Source of the DNA: Nonomuraea lactucae
Lineage (GTDB): Bacteria > Actinomycetota > Actinomycetes > Streptosporangiales > Streptosporangiaceae
Reading direction: 5' to 3'
Assembly: GCF_003313395.1 (NCBI RefSeq)
Contig: NZ_QNFZ01000294.1
Location: 1 to 64,000 of the forward strand
Length of the DNA stretch: 64,000 bases
The position numbers and the translations under genes were made by a program. The notes under the pieces are model-generated. The model ran no database searches, was not told where the DNA came from, and saw only the letters and a list, made by a program, of their open reading frames with translations. Of this stretch, positions 40,433 to 48,422 are shown piece by piece; position 1 is the first letter of the stretch, and the number at the start of each line of letters is the position of its first letter.

Positions 40433-41676
40433 TGTCGAACCAGCGTCGCCTGCCCCGCGACGGAGAAGACATGAACGACCGCATGTTCGCCGACCTCAAG
40501 CCCATGAGGCTGGACGAGCTGACGGACGAGGCGTACCGGCGTCGCCGTTCGGACGACCTCGCCCGCGCGTTCCACACCGACCATTCCCTTCGACCCTCAA
40601 GGAGACTATCGATGTCTCGCCGTCCCTTTCTGTTCGTGACCGCCGCGATCGGCGCCGGCCTGGCCGCCGCCGCGATCGTCGTGGTCCCCGACATGGTGAG
40701 CACGTCCGTGCCCGGACCCGCCGCGTCCTCGCCCAGCTCCGCCCAGTCGCTGTCGACGCGGAACGTGAGCGCCCGGTCCTTCCTCCTCGCGGCGGCGGAG
40801 ACCGTGGCCCGCGAACCGGCCGGCTCCGGCAGCTACTGGTACACCCGGAAGCGCGCCTCCGAGCCGGTCCAGAATGCCATGACGGAGGACGGGGCCGAGT
40901 TCAAGGCTCTGCACGCGAAGTTCAACGCCAAGATGGCGGAGCTCAAGGACAAGCCCGCCGAGCTCAAGGCCGCCCAGAAGGAGTTCATCGACGCGATCAC
41001 CAAGCTCAAGGAGGAGAAGTTGCCGTACAAGGCGGTCGTCTCCTACACGACCGAGCACTGGCGAGCGGCCGACAACGACGCCAAGGACCGTATGAACGAC
41101 AACCAGGACGTGAAGATCTCATTCGCGACGCCGCAGGAGGAGGCGAAGTGGAAGGAGGCGGGCTCGCCCATGCTCCACGACGACAAGCCCGAAACGTCTG
41201 AGATGAAGACGATGATGCCCGTGTCGCTCGACAACCCCTCCCTCACCCTGCAGACGGTGGCCGACCTGCCGACGGACAAGGAGGGCCTGGAGCGCCGGCT
41301 GCGGAGCCTGCACGCCGAGAGCCGCAAGAAGAAGGGCAGCTTCGCCGACGACTACCTGCCGCAGACGGGCCTGGACCTGATGAGCGCGCCTCTCACGCCG
41401 GGGACGCGCTCCGCTCTGTTCAAAGTCCTGGCGGAGCAGCCGAACTTCAAGTCGAATGGCCAGGTGACCGACGGGTTGGGGCGTACAGGGGTCGCCCTCA
41501 CCTACCAGTCCACCGGCCCTGAGGGGAAGGTCGACTTCACCATGACCTTCGACCCGAAGACCGCCGACCTGCTGGAGTACTCGTTCACCAACGTGGGCAA
41601 GTCGATCCCGGAGTGGAAGGTGGCGTTCGAGAAGATGGGCTGGGCCGAAAAGGCCGGCGAGCGCCCGCAGGGCTGA
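40432..41676 (+). CDS. CU044_5270-family membrane protein, putative anti-sigma partner
   Basis: 414 residues. The cytoplasmic N-terminus (about 1-60, FADLKPMRLDELTDEAYRRR) is followed by one membrane helix at about 65-83 (FLFVTAAIGAGLAAAAIVVV) and a large outer domain with a repeat-like Lys-rich helix (MAELKDKPAELKAAQKEFID). The C-terminal part (GKVDFTMTFDPKTADLLEYS) fits a LolA-like beta sheet. The family is regularly encoded directly after an ECF sigma gene, as here. A role in sequestering the sigma factor through the N-terminal segment is likely but not proven. Confidence 0.8.
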   Translation: MSNQRRLPRDGEDMNDRMFADLKPMRLDELTDEAYRRRRSDDLARAFHTDHSLRPSRRLSMSRRPFLFVTAAIGAGLAAAAIVVVPDMVSTSVPGPAASSPSSAQSLSTRNVSARSFLLAAAETVAREPAGSGSYWYTRKRASEPVQNAMTEDGAEFKALHAKFNAKMAELKDKPAELKAAQKEFIDAITKLKEEKLPYKAVVSYTTEHWRAADNDAKDRMNDNQDVKISFATPQEEAKWKEAGSPMLHDDKPETSEMKTMMPVSLDNPSLTLQTVADLPTDKEGLERRLRSLHAESRKKKGSFADDYLPQTGLDLMSAPLTPGTRSALFKVLAEQPNFKSNGQVTDGLGRTGVALTYQSTGPEGKVDFTMTFDPKTADLLEYSFTNVGKSIPEWKVAFEKMGWAEKAGERPQG

Positions 41677-41720
41677 CCGGCTGAAGCCCTGGCTCGGGAC
41701 ACCCTGAGCGAGGGCGCGAC

Positions 41721-41752
41721 GGCCCTGAGCGGATCGACATCCGCTCAGGGCC
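41721..41752. terminator. Bidirectional terminator between convergent genes
   Basis: Perfect 14-bp stem GGCCCTGAGCGGAT / ATCCGCTCAGGGCC with a four-base loop CGAC, midway between the convergent stops at 41676 and 41768. It marks the 3' end of both the sigma operon and the long minus-strand GTPase/Hsp70 operon. Confidence 0.85.
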
Positions 41753-41767
41753 ACCGCCTTCGGGGGG

Positions 41768-42829
41768 TCAGGTGGGTGTTCGGGCGGCGGGGGCCAGGAG
41801 GGGGCGGCTCCGGGCGTCGCCCCAGACCGAGGAGGCGAGCACGTGGGGTCGCAGCAGTGCGGTGAGCTCCTCGTCGCCCAGTCCGCCCAGCTCTTCCTCG
41901 GCGATCTGGCGTGCGGCTCCGGCGAGGAGGTCGGCGAGCTGGACCCGGGGGTCGGAGCGCGAGTCGACGAGCCGCAGCCCGGCCAGCCACCCGGCCGGGG
42001 GGTGGCCGGGCGGGGCGGGGCGCGGGGCGGCGAGCAGTCGCCTGAGCCGGGTGACGCGTTCCTCGGTCAGCAGGGTCTGCCGGTCGTGCACGATCGAGAC
42101 GGGGTTTCCGCCCGCACCCCAGTGAGCCACGGCCTGGACGATGGCCGGGACCAGAGGGTCGAGCGCCGGGATCGCCGGCGGGCCACCGGCGAGCTGCCGG
42201 GCCCGCAGCGTCTCGGCGTGCGGCCTGCCCTGCTGCAGCAGCCCGAGGATCTCGTTCAGCCGGCCCGGCGGGCAGACCAGGCGCAGGGCGCCGAGCGCCT
42301 GGAAGACCGAGTCGACGCCCGCGTCCGGGCGCCGGCCGTTCCTGGGGCGGGCCAGGCCGTTCCTGGTGCGCATCAGGTCGTTCAAGCCCTCCAGCAGGGC
42401 GTTCCAGCGTTCGTGGCCGAACGCGGGCGGGCCCTGGTGATAGAGGGTGGCGGCCATGTCCTCGGGTTCCCGCTCCGGCGCGAGCAGGCCGACGGCCCGG
42501 GTCAGGGCGTGGAACGGCTTGTCGATCAGGAGCACGTGGGCGTTTCCGAGGAGCGGCGCCGACGGGCCGAGCATCCACTTGAGGGCTTCGCGGTGCTTCC
42601 TGCGGCGGATGACGTCGGATTTGTACTCCAGCGTCGGAGAAGGGGCCCGGCTGCGTACTTCCTCGAAGCAGCTCGCCGCCGACGCGGCGCTCAGGTGGAC
42701 GCCGGCGTGCGCGAACACGGCAGTGTTGCCGCCGACCAGCTTCTCCCCTTCGGAGCCGGACTCGTCGCAGGCGATCTCGAGAAGGGGTGGGCCGGTCGGC
42801 GTGGATCTGGTCTGGCCGGGATCCGTCAC
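41768..42829 (-). CDS. DUF3800-like protein (RNase H-fold)
   Basis: 353 residues. The opening LLEIACDESGSEGEKLVGGN and the late motif LRLVDSRSDPRVQLADLLAG are the two conserved acidic blocks of DUF3800 proteins, which adopt an RNase H-like fold and may be nucleases. Between them lies a helical region of about 200 residues with a His-rich segment. It is the last gene of the minus-strand operon, 50 bases after the double-GTPase, so it is plausibly an effector or accessory component of that system. Nuclease activity is inferred from fold only. Confidence 0.7.
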   Translation of the reverse strand: MTDPGQTRSTPTGPPLLEIACDESGSEGEKLVGGNTAVFAHAGVHLSAASAASCFEEVRSRAPSPTLEYKSDVIRRRKHREALKWMLGPSAPLLGNAHVLLIDKPFHALTRAVGLLAPEREPEDMAATLYHQGPPAFGHERWNALLEGLNDLMRTRNGLARPRNGRRPDAGVDSVFQALGALRLVCPPGRLNEILGLLQQGRPHAETLRARQLAGGPPAIPALDPLVPAIVQAVAHWGAGGNPVSIVHDRQTLLTEERVTRLRRLLAAPRPAPPGHPPAGWLAGLRLVDSRSDPRVQLADLLAGAARQIAEEELGGLGDEELTALLRPHVLASSVWGDARSRPLLAPAARTPT

Positions 42830-42878
42830 TGGGTGGATCTCCCAGGGGTTGGTGCCGATGCTCCGTTCCTGGATGAGC

Positions 42879-45014
42879 TTACGATGGTTTGCGCAGTGTC
42901 GCCCGGACCGACGCGGGACCGTCGGACCGGACGGCGTCGGGGTTGTCGTACCAGAGGAAGGCGAGCTTCTTCTCGGGCGCCCTGGTGAGGGCGATCCAGC
43001 CGGTGCGAACGCAGGTGTTGCGCGGGTCCGCGGTGATCTGCTCGCGGAGGATCACCCGGTCCGCGCTGCCGTCGCCGGGTTCGAGGGTGAGCGAGCCGGA
43101 GCAGTCGAGCCCCGGATACTTGATGCTGCCGACCTTGGCGCCGGTGTCGCCGGCCTTCAGCACCATCTCGACGCGGTAAGGGCGTGAGCCCGGCTGCTCG
43201 GCGGGGCCGCGCCACTTACCGATCATGGCCTTGGGCATCGGGACGAACGCCGGCGCCTGGGCCACGGTGGTCGGGTCACCGGGGTTCGCGGTGGGCCACT
43301 TCGGCGACCACACCGCAAGGAGGACCACCGCCAGTGCCACCACCACCGCGGTGGACAGGGCGATGCTGACGGCGGCGATCGAGCGGCGTGAGACCAGGTA
43401 GCTCAGCGGCAGGCTTCCGGCGGGACGGGCCTTGGCGTCCCACGGTTCGCGAGCGTCGCCCGTGGTCAGATCGCCGGCCGCCTCCGCCACCTCCGCGTCC
43501 AGCCGCAGCCCGGTCAGCCACCCGAACAGCCGGGCGATCTCCCGTGACTTGGGCGGCAGGCCGGAGGCCAGGTAGCGGGCGTCGACGCCCTGGTTCTTCA
43601 GCTCCCGTACGAGGTTGCCCAGCCCCATGAGCGCGAACCAGCCGGGCAGGTCGTCCACGCCGCGGCCCGAGGTGGTGGTGGCGAGCAGGTCGGCCTTGGT
43701 GAGGACCACCGCCACGCGGCGCTGCTTGCCGCCGTCGGCCCGTGCGGCCAGCTCGTTGCGCAGCCGGGTGAAGGTGTCGGCGGGATCCTCCCTGGACAGG
43801 GCGACGCCCTTGGCGGTGAGGGCCTGGCGTTCGGATTCGAGCAGGTTGTTCTGGACCTCCGGGAGCGCGAACGGGTCGATGACGAGCACCAGCGCCTCGC
43901 CGTGGGCCAGGTAGCGCATCTCCTCGACCCGGCTCGCGCCCGTGTAGTGCTCCCCCGAGGGGTCGAAGAGGTAGAGGATGCGGTTGGAGCGCCTCCTGCC
44001 CGGCAGCTTGACGTCCAGCATCACGGCTCTGGGCAGGTCGGGCGGGGTCTTGGCGACCTTGCCCTTGGACAGCTCGCGGCGGAGCTGGCGGAAGGCGTTC
44101 TCGTCGGCCTTGTCCACGAACAGCACGCTGCCTCCGGCCATGCCGGCTGCGCGGTGCAGGGCGTCCACGGCGAGCGCCATGAACGTCGTCTTGCCCGCGT
44201 CGGGGCCGCCCGCCAGGGGGAGCGGCTCGATCCGGACGCGGCCGACGCGGGTGGGCAGCGTGCGGTCGCACTGGGGGCAGTGCGCCTGCAGGCGGTAGCG
44301 GCCGAGCAGGATCGTCGTGGGCAGCCGGGTGCCGCACGCGCAGACGTGCCAGAACGCGCCGTTGAGGTCGGGGGTCAGGCGCCGGTGCTTGCTCCCGCAC
44401 GTCGAGCAGGCGTAGACGGGTAGCGTGAACCGCTCGTAGCAGCCCGGGTACGGGCAGGCCTGCAGGATCCGGCGGGCCAGCATGAGGACCTGCTCGACCG
44501 CGCGGAGCCCGCCCACGCAGGCCAGCCAGACGATCAGGCCCACCGCCACGGTGACGGTGTAGGCCGCGGCGATCAGTGCCACGAGCAGGGCGACTGGCAC
44601 GGCCGCCGCGAGGACGCCGCCGCAGACGGCCAGCCAGACGGGGAACAGGAACCAGCCCTGGTCGCCCTTCACCAGGACCCTGCTCGCGCTGTTCAGCGCC
44701 CGGCCCGCCTTGGCCGCCATCAGCGGGATCGCGCTGTTGAGGATCTCCCTCAGGTCCTTCCACACCTGGGATGCCAGGTAGTGGCGGTAGGCGGGATCGC
44801 GGCCGGCGCCGCCCGCCGGGCGCGCCACCGGGGACCTGCCCTCGGCCGCGTCGGGGAGCATGATCTGGCTCGCGTGCGCGCAGTAGAGGCCGACCGCGAC
44901 GATGGTGCTCACCGCCGCCGTCACCGGGAAGATCACGACCGCGGCCATCGCGCCCGCGGCCACGGCGGCGATCCACAGGACGACGAAGAACAGCAGCGCC
45001 ACCACGACCATCAT
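42879..45014 (-). CDS. Membrane-bound double-GTPase (DO-GTPase2-like)
   Basis: 711 residues from the ATG at 45014, overlapping the upstream stop as ATGA. N-terminal membrane helices (residues 1-40 and about 125-175) are followed by zinc-ribbon-like Cys clusters (CPYPGCYERFTLPVYACSTC and CACGTRLPTTILLGRYRLQA, then HCPQC). A P-loop GTPase follows with Walker A AGGPDAGKTTFMALAV, Walker B/switch RILYLFDPSGEHYTG and the base-binding motif VVLTKADLL. A further membrane helix (SIALSTAVVVALAVVLLAVW) and a C-terminal beta domain end the protein. It resembles DO-GTPase2 proteins, which I recall from NTP-dependent conflict systems, and probably anchors the complex to the membrane. Confidence 0.8.
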   Translation of the reverse strand: MMVVVALLFFVVLWIAAVAAGAMAAVVIFPVTAAVSTIVAVGLYCAHASQIMLPDAAEGRSPVARPAGGAGRDPAYRHYLASQVWKDLREILNSAIPLMAAKAGRALNSASRVLVKGDQGWFLFPVWLAVCGGVLAAAVPVALLVALIAAAYTVTVAVGLIVWLACVGGLRAVEQVLMLARRILQACPYPGCYERFTLPVYACSTCGSKHRRLTPDLNGAFWHVCACGTRLPTTILLGRYRLQAHCPQCDRTLPTRVGRVRIEPLPLAGGPDAGKTTFMALAVDALHRAAGMAGGSVLFVDKADENAFRQLRRELSKGKVAKTPPDLPRAVMLDVKLPGRRRSNRILYLFDPSGEHYTGASRVEEMRYLAHGEALVLVIDPFALPEVQNNLLESERQALTAKGVALSREDPADTFTRLRNELAARADGGKQRRVAVVLTKADLLATTTSGRGVDDLPGWFALMGLGNLVRELKNQGVDARYLASGLPPKSREIARLFGWLTGLRLDAEVAEAAGDLTTGDAREPWDAKARPAGSLPLSYLVSRRSIAAVSIALSTAVVVALAVVLLAVWSPKWPTANPGDPTTVAQAPAFVPMPKAMIGKWRGPAEQPGSRPYRVEMVLKAGDTGAKVGSIKYPGLDCSGSLTLEPGDGSADRVILREQITADPRNTCVRTGWIALTRAPEKKLAFLWYDNPDAVRSDGPASVRATLRKPS

Positions 45015-47251
45015 GGCCGGCCGCCCCTGGGCGAGAAGCCCCACTTCTTCGGACGTACGAGACCTTTGAGCCCGGCGTGCAGGTCGGGGTCGTTCTTGAA
45101 CCGGCTCTCCATGACCGCGAACCCCCGGCCGCCGTTCACGAGGGCCGCGGCCCAGTCCTCCAGCTCCGAGACGACCACCTGGGCCTGCCGCAGCCTGATC
45201 GCGATCTCCAGCAGCGCCGCCTGCTCGTCCCGGCCCGCCCGCGCGGCCAGCCAGCAGCTCACCAGCCACTGCCGGCCCTGCGGCGTGAGCCGTTTCACCA
45301 GCCGGGTCCGGAACCGGGGATCCTGCTTGGCCAGTTTCGCCGCCGCCCGCCTGCGCACCAGCGCCGCGAGCTCCGCTTCCGCCTCCCAGGTCAGCTCGAC
45401 CAGCTCGCGCAGCAGGGCCGCGGCGTCCTCCGGGGTGCGCACGTCCTCGATCGCCTCGGTGAGCAGGACGGACTGGGAGTCGCGCCAGGCGCACCCGGGT
45501 ATCCGCAGGTCCACGACCCGCTGGGCGAGCTTGACGGCCTCCCGGTCCTTCAGCCGCGTCTTGACGTAGATCCGGCCCGGCAGCGTGGACAGGGTGGCCG
45601 AGGTCGGCAGGCGGGGGCCGGCGATGTCGACGACCCGCCGGCACTCGCCCGCCGTCACGTCGCGCTCCCAGATGTGCCGCAGCGTGCCCTCACGCTCCTC
45701 CCGCGCCATCGGGTCGTCGTACAGCAGGAGGACCGCCGTGACGTCAACGCGGTCCCTGCGCTTCGACCCGGCCAGCCAGTGCGCGACCGCGATGCCCGTA
45801 CGCGGCGCCGGCCGCAGGTCATGGTCGGCGAGCACGGCGCACACCTCCGGCGTGAGCAGGCGGGCGCGCAGCGCGGGCGGGGCATGCTCCAGTCCGGCCA
45901 GCAGGCCGTTGAACACGTGGCCCCACCAGAGCGGCGGCGTGCGGGACAGGCAGCCCGCGAGGTCGGCGAGGTCCTCCCTGACCAGCGCCGCCGCCGCCCG
46001 CTCCACCCGGAGGGAGGGAAGCGCCAGCGCGCTCTCGTCCACCACGCGCAGGATGGCGACCAGGTGGGGCAGGTTCGCCGCCCTGTCGAGCTCGGCCAGG
46101 GCGGCCCGCGCCAGTTCGTCGCGGAACCGGTCGGGCACCGGCCGCCCAGGGGAGGGCAGGCCGGGGTCGCGCAGCGCGAGCACGGCGCACCGCAGCAGGC
46201 AGGGCTCCGCCGCCTCAGGAGGGCCGACGGTGACGACGGCGCGGGCGAGCTCGTGGTTGAGCAGCCCGGCCCGCCCGCCCAGCGCGGGCCACACCCAGTG
46301 CGGCAACCACTCCCGCACCAGCAGGGCGACCCTGGCCTGCTCCTCGTCCGACAGGGACACGCCGGAGACGCACAGCGCGATCACGGCCGCCGCCGTCTCC
46401 GGGTCCGCGCCGCCGAACGTGCCCAGCTCGTCGATGCCGTCCAGGTTCATCCGCCGCCACAGGTCGGTGACGGTGCCCGCGAACCGCCCCACCGGTGTGG
46501 GCCGCGGCGGCTGGTCGAGGCGGACCACGCTCGCGTCCAGATCGGCCGGCAGCCAGACGTCCGGCGTGGTGCCGACGATGATCTGGGCCGTCGCCGCCGG
46601 GTCGCCGCTGTAGGTGACGAACGACAGCCGCCTGGCCACCTCCCAGGGCAGCGAGTAGGAGATGGCCGCGATCCAGCGCACGATCTGCTCGCAGTCGGGG
46701 TCGACCAGCACCAGCCTGCCGTGCCCCTGCGTCAGGATCCGCCGGGCGAGCTCCAGCAGCGCGCTCAGCCGCTGGTAGGCGGGCTCACCGCCGGAGCGCA
46801 GCCACTGCCCGATGGACTCCGGGTCCAGTGCCGCGCCCGGAGCCGGCTCGGCGAGCTCGGGCAGCGTCGAGCCGGGCGCGGCCGGGGCGTCGGCCCACAG
46901 CGGCGCCCGCCACAGCTCGATCGGCCGCAGCCCGACGAGGTCGTCCTCGTCCAGCACCAGGGCGTGCCCGAGGAAGTTGCCGAACCTGCCCGAATAGTCC
47001 TGCCCCAGGTAGACGCACCTGGTCACCGCGGACCGGTCGCCGACCGGCCCGTACGCCATGGCCACAGGCATGGCGCTGATCTGCTCCGGGGTCGGCGCCG
47101 TGGGCAGGCTGGGCGGCGGGCGGTAGGTGAGATAGGAGGTGATCTGGACGCCCAGCTCGGCCGGCACGCCCGGGGACTCGGCCACGTACTGGAAGCCGGC
47201 CCGGCCGGTGGGACCGGCCTCCACTGACGTGTAATGGAGCTGCCAAACCAC
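45011..47251 (-). CDS. GTPase-associated protein 1 (GAP1-like)
   Basis: 746 residues, soluble. The N-terminal domain (MVWQLHYTSVEAGPTGRAGF, SGRFGNFLGHALVLDEDDLV) and middle domain (AISYSLPWEVARRLSFVTYS, IIVGTTPDVWLP) match what I remember of GAP1-N2 and GAP1-M. The C-terminal half is helical and repetitive. GAP1 is found only beside the GTPases of these systems and is thought to be a scaffold or regulator. It starts four bases after the TRAFAC GTPase stop and overlaps the double-GTPase start, so the three are made in step. Confidence 0.8.
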   Translation of the reverse strand: MVWQLHYTSVEAGPTGRAGFQYVAESPGVPAELGVQITSYLTYRPPPSLPTAPTPEQISAMPVAMAYGPVGDRSAVTRCVYLGQDYSGRFGNFLGHALVLDEDDLVGLRPIELWRAPLWADAPAAPGSTLPELAEPAPGAALDPESIGQWLRSGGEPAYQRLSALLELARRILTQGHGRLVLVDPDCEQIVRWIAAISYSLPWEVARRLSFVTYSGDPAATAQIIVGTTPDVWLPADLDASVVRLDQPPRPTPVGRFAGTVTDLWRRMNLDGIDELGTFGGADPETAAAVIALCVSGVSLSDEEQARVALLVREWLPHWVWPALGGRAGLLNHELARAVVTVGPPEAAEPCLLRCAVLALRDPGLPSPGRPVPDRFRDELARAALAELDRAANLPHLVAILRVVDESALALPSLRVERAAAALVREDLADLAGCLSRTPPLWWGHVFNGLLAGLEHAPPALRARLLTPEVCAVLADHDLRPAPRTGIAVAHWLAGSKRRDRVDVTAVLLLYDDPMAREEREGTLRHIWERDVTAGECRRVVDIAGPRLPTSATLSTLPGRIYVKTRLKDREAVKLAQRVVDLRIPGCAWRDSQSVLLTEAIEDVRTPEDAAALLRELVELTWEAEAELAALVRRRAAAKLAKQDPRFRTRLVKRLTPQGRQWLVSCWLAARAGRDEQAALLEIAIRLRQAQVVVSELEDWAAALVNGGRGFAVMESRFKNDPDLHAGLKGLVRPKKWGFSPRGGRP

Positions 47252-47254
47252 GGG

Positions 47255-48418
47255 TCACCTCCGCGTGCCGTCGAGCATCTTGAACTGGTGGAGGAGCCAC
47301 AGCAGCGGGTCCTCGACGCGGTAGGGCCGGATCCCGCTCGGTGACACCGAGGTGTCCGACGGCAGCGCCCCCAGCGCGGACAGGCCGAACAGGTTGTAGT
47401 TGGCGTAGTGCTGGCCCAGGTAGCGGTCGAGCGCGCCCGCCTGCCACTCGTACAGGAGGGCGCGGATCTGCTCGTGGACGGCCTCCCTGTCGTCGAGGTC
47501 CAGCTCGCCGATCGGGGCGCGCGAGCGGTGCAGCGCCGACTGGCGCTCCATCGACGGCTGCAGCGCGTCGATCTTGCTCAGCGCGACGGCGGTGGGCACG
47601 CGGAGCTTGCGGCCGCCGTTTCTCCGCAGGCGCTCGGTCACCCGGACGACCACGTCCAGCGAGTCGCTCAGCGGGTCGTCGTCGAGCCGCCCGCCCCGGC
47701 TGCGCGCCGTGCCGGTCAGCGCCTCCCTGGCGCCGGGCAGTTCGAGCGGGTCCAGCAGGAAGATCACCGCGTCCGCGGCGCCCAGGTAGCGCAGGTGCAG
47801 CTCGCTCATGTCACGGGAGCGGAGGTCCTCGCCCGCGGTGTCGAACAGGACCAGCGTCAGCGACGCGGTGCCGCTGCCGAGCCTGCCCCGCCTGGTCCGG
47901 GTGAAGAGGTAGACCAGGGGATCGCGCGGCATCGCCGCGGCCGACTGGGTGGCCGCCAGCAGCCGGTGCTGGCCGTAGAGCGGTCGGGCGAAGTCCTGCT
48001 TGTAGCGCTCGATGGTGCGGTCGTCGCACGGCACGAGCGAGGCATCGAGTTCCTCGCCCACCCGGTTCATCAGCTCGTGTACGAGGACCGCGATGTAGGT
48101 GCTCTTGCCGGCGCCCTTCGCGCCCACCAGAGCGACGATCTTGCCGGGGTTGGCGCAGTATTCCACCGGCAGCCTGTTGTGGCACGAGGGGCAGACCAGC
48201 CAGCCCGTCTCCCGTGAGCAGGTGGGGCAGGGGGCCCGGCGCCCCGGCCGCCGCACCGAGAAGACGGGCGGCAGCGACGGCGTCTGCGTCGCGCGGAAAG
48301 CGCCCAGCGCCTGGTCCGGCACCGGATCGCAGCCCACGCCGCGGGCGCCCTTGCCCATGCAGCGGAACTGGATCCGCCTGCGCGGCATCCTGGCGAAGCA
48401 GTAGGGGCAACTGATCAC
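47255..48418 (-). CDS. TRAFAC-clade GTPase with zinc ribbons
   Basis: 387 residues. The N-terminal Cys pairs CPYCFARMPRRRIQFRC and CPTCSRETGWLVCPSC form zinc-ribbon-like modules. The GTPase domain has Walker A VALVGAKGAGKSTYIAVL, Walker B/switch II VLFDTAGEDLRSR and the NKxD-equivalent AVALSKIDAL. It would act as a GTP-dependent switch in the conflict complex. The start lies five bases after the FnIII-like gene, and the four-base gap to GAP1 supports a single operon. No membrane segment is present, unlike the double-GTPase. Confidence 0.82.
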   Translation of the reverse strand: MISCPYCFARMPRRRIQFRCMGKGARGVGCDPVPDQALGAFRATQTPSLPPVFSVRRPGRRAPCPTCSRETGWLVCPSCHNRLPVEYCANPGKIVALVGAKGAGKSTYIAVLVHELMNRVGEELDASLVPCDDRTIERYKQDFARPLYGQHRLLAATQSAAAMPRDPLVYLFTRTRRGRLGSGTASLTLVLFDTAGEDLRSRDMSELHLRYLGAADAVIFLLDPLELPGAREALTGTARSRGGRLDDDPLSDSLDVVVRVTERLRRNGGRKLRVPTAVALSKIDALQPSMERQSALHRSRAPIGELDLDDREAVHEQIRALLYEWQAGALDRYLGQHYANYNLFGLSALGALPSDTSVSPSGIRPYRVEDPLLWLLHQFKMLDGTRR

Positions 48419-48422
48419 GGGT

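Noticed and set aside
45077..47227. Long plus-strand open frame opposite GAP1
   Set aside because: Shadow of the GC-rich minus-strand gene; its composition (Arg, Gln, Gly, Asp) and lack of ribosome site argue against coding.
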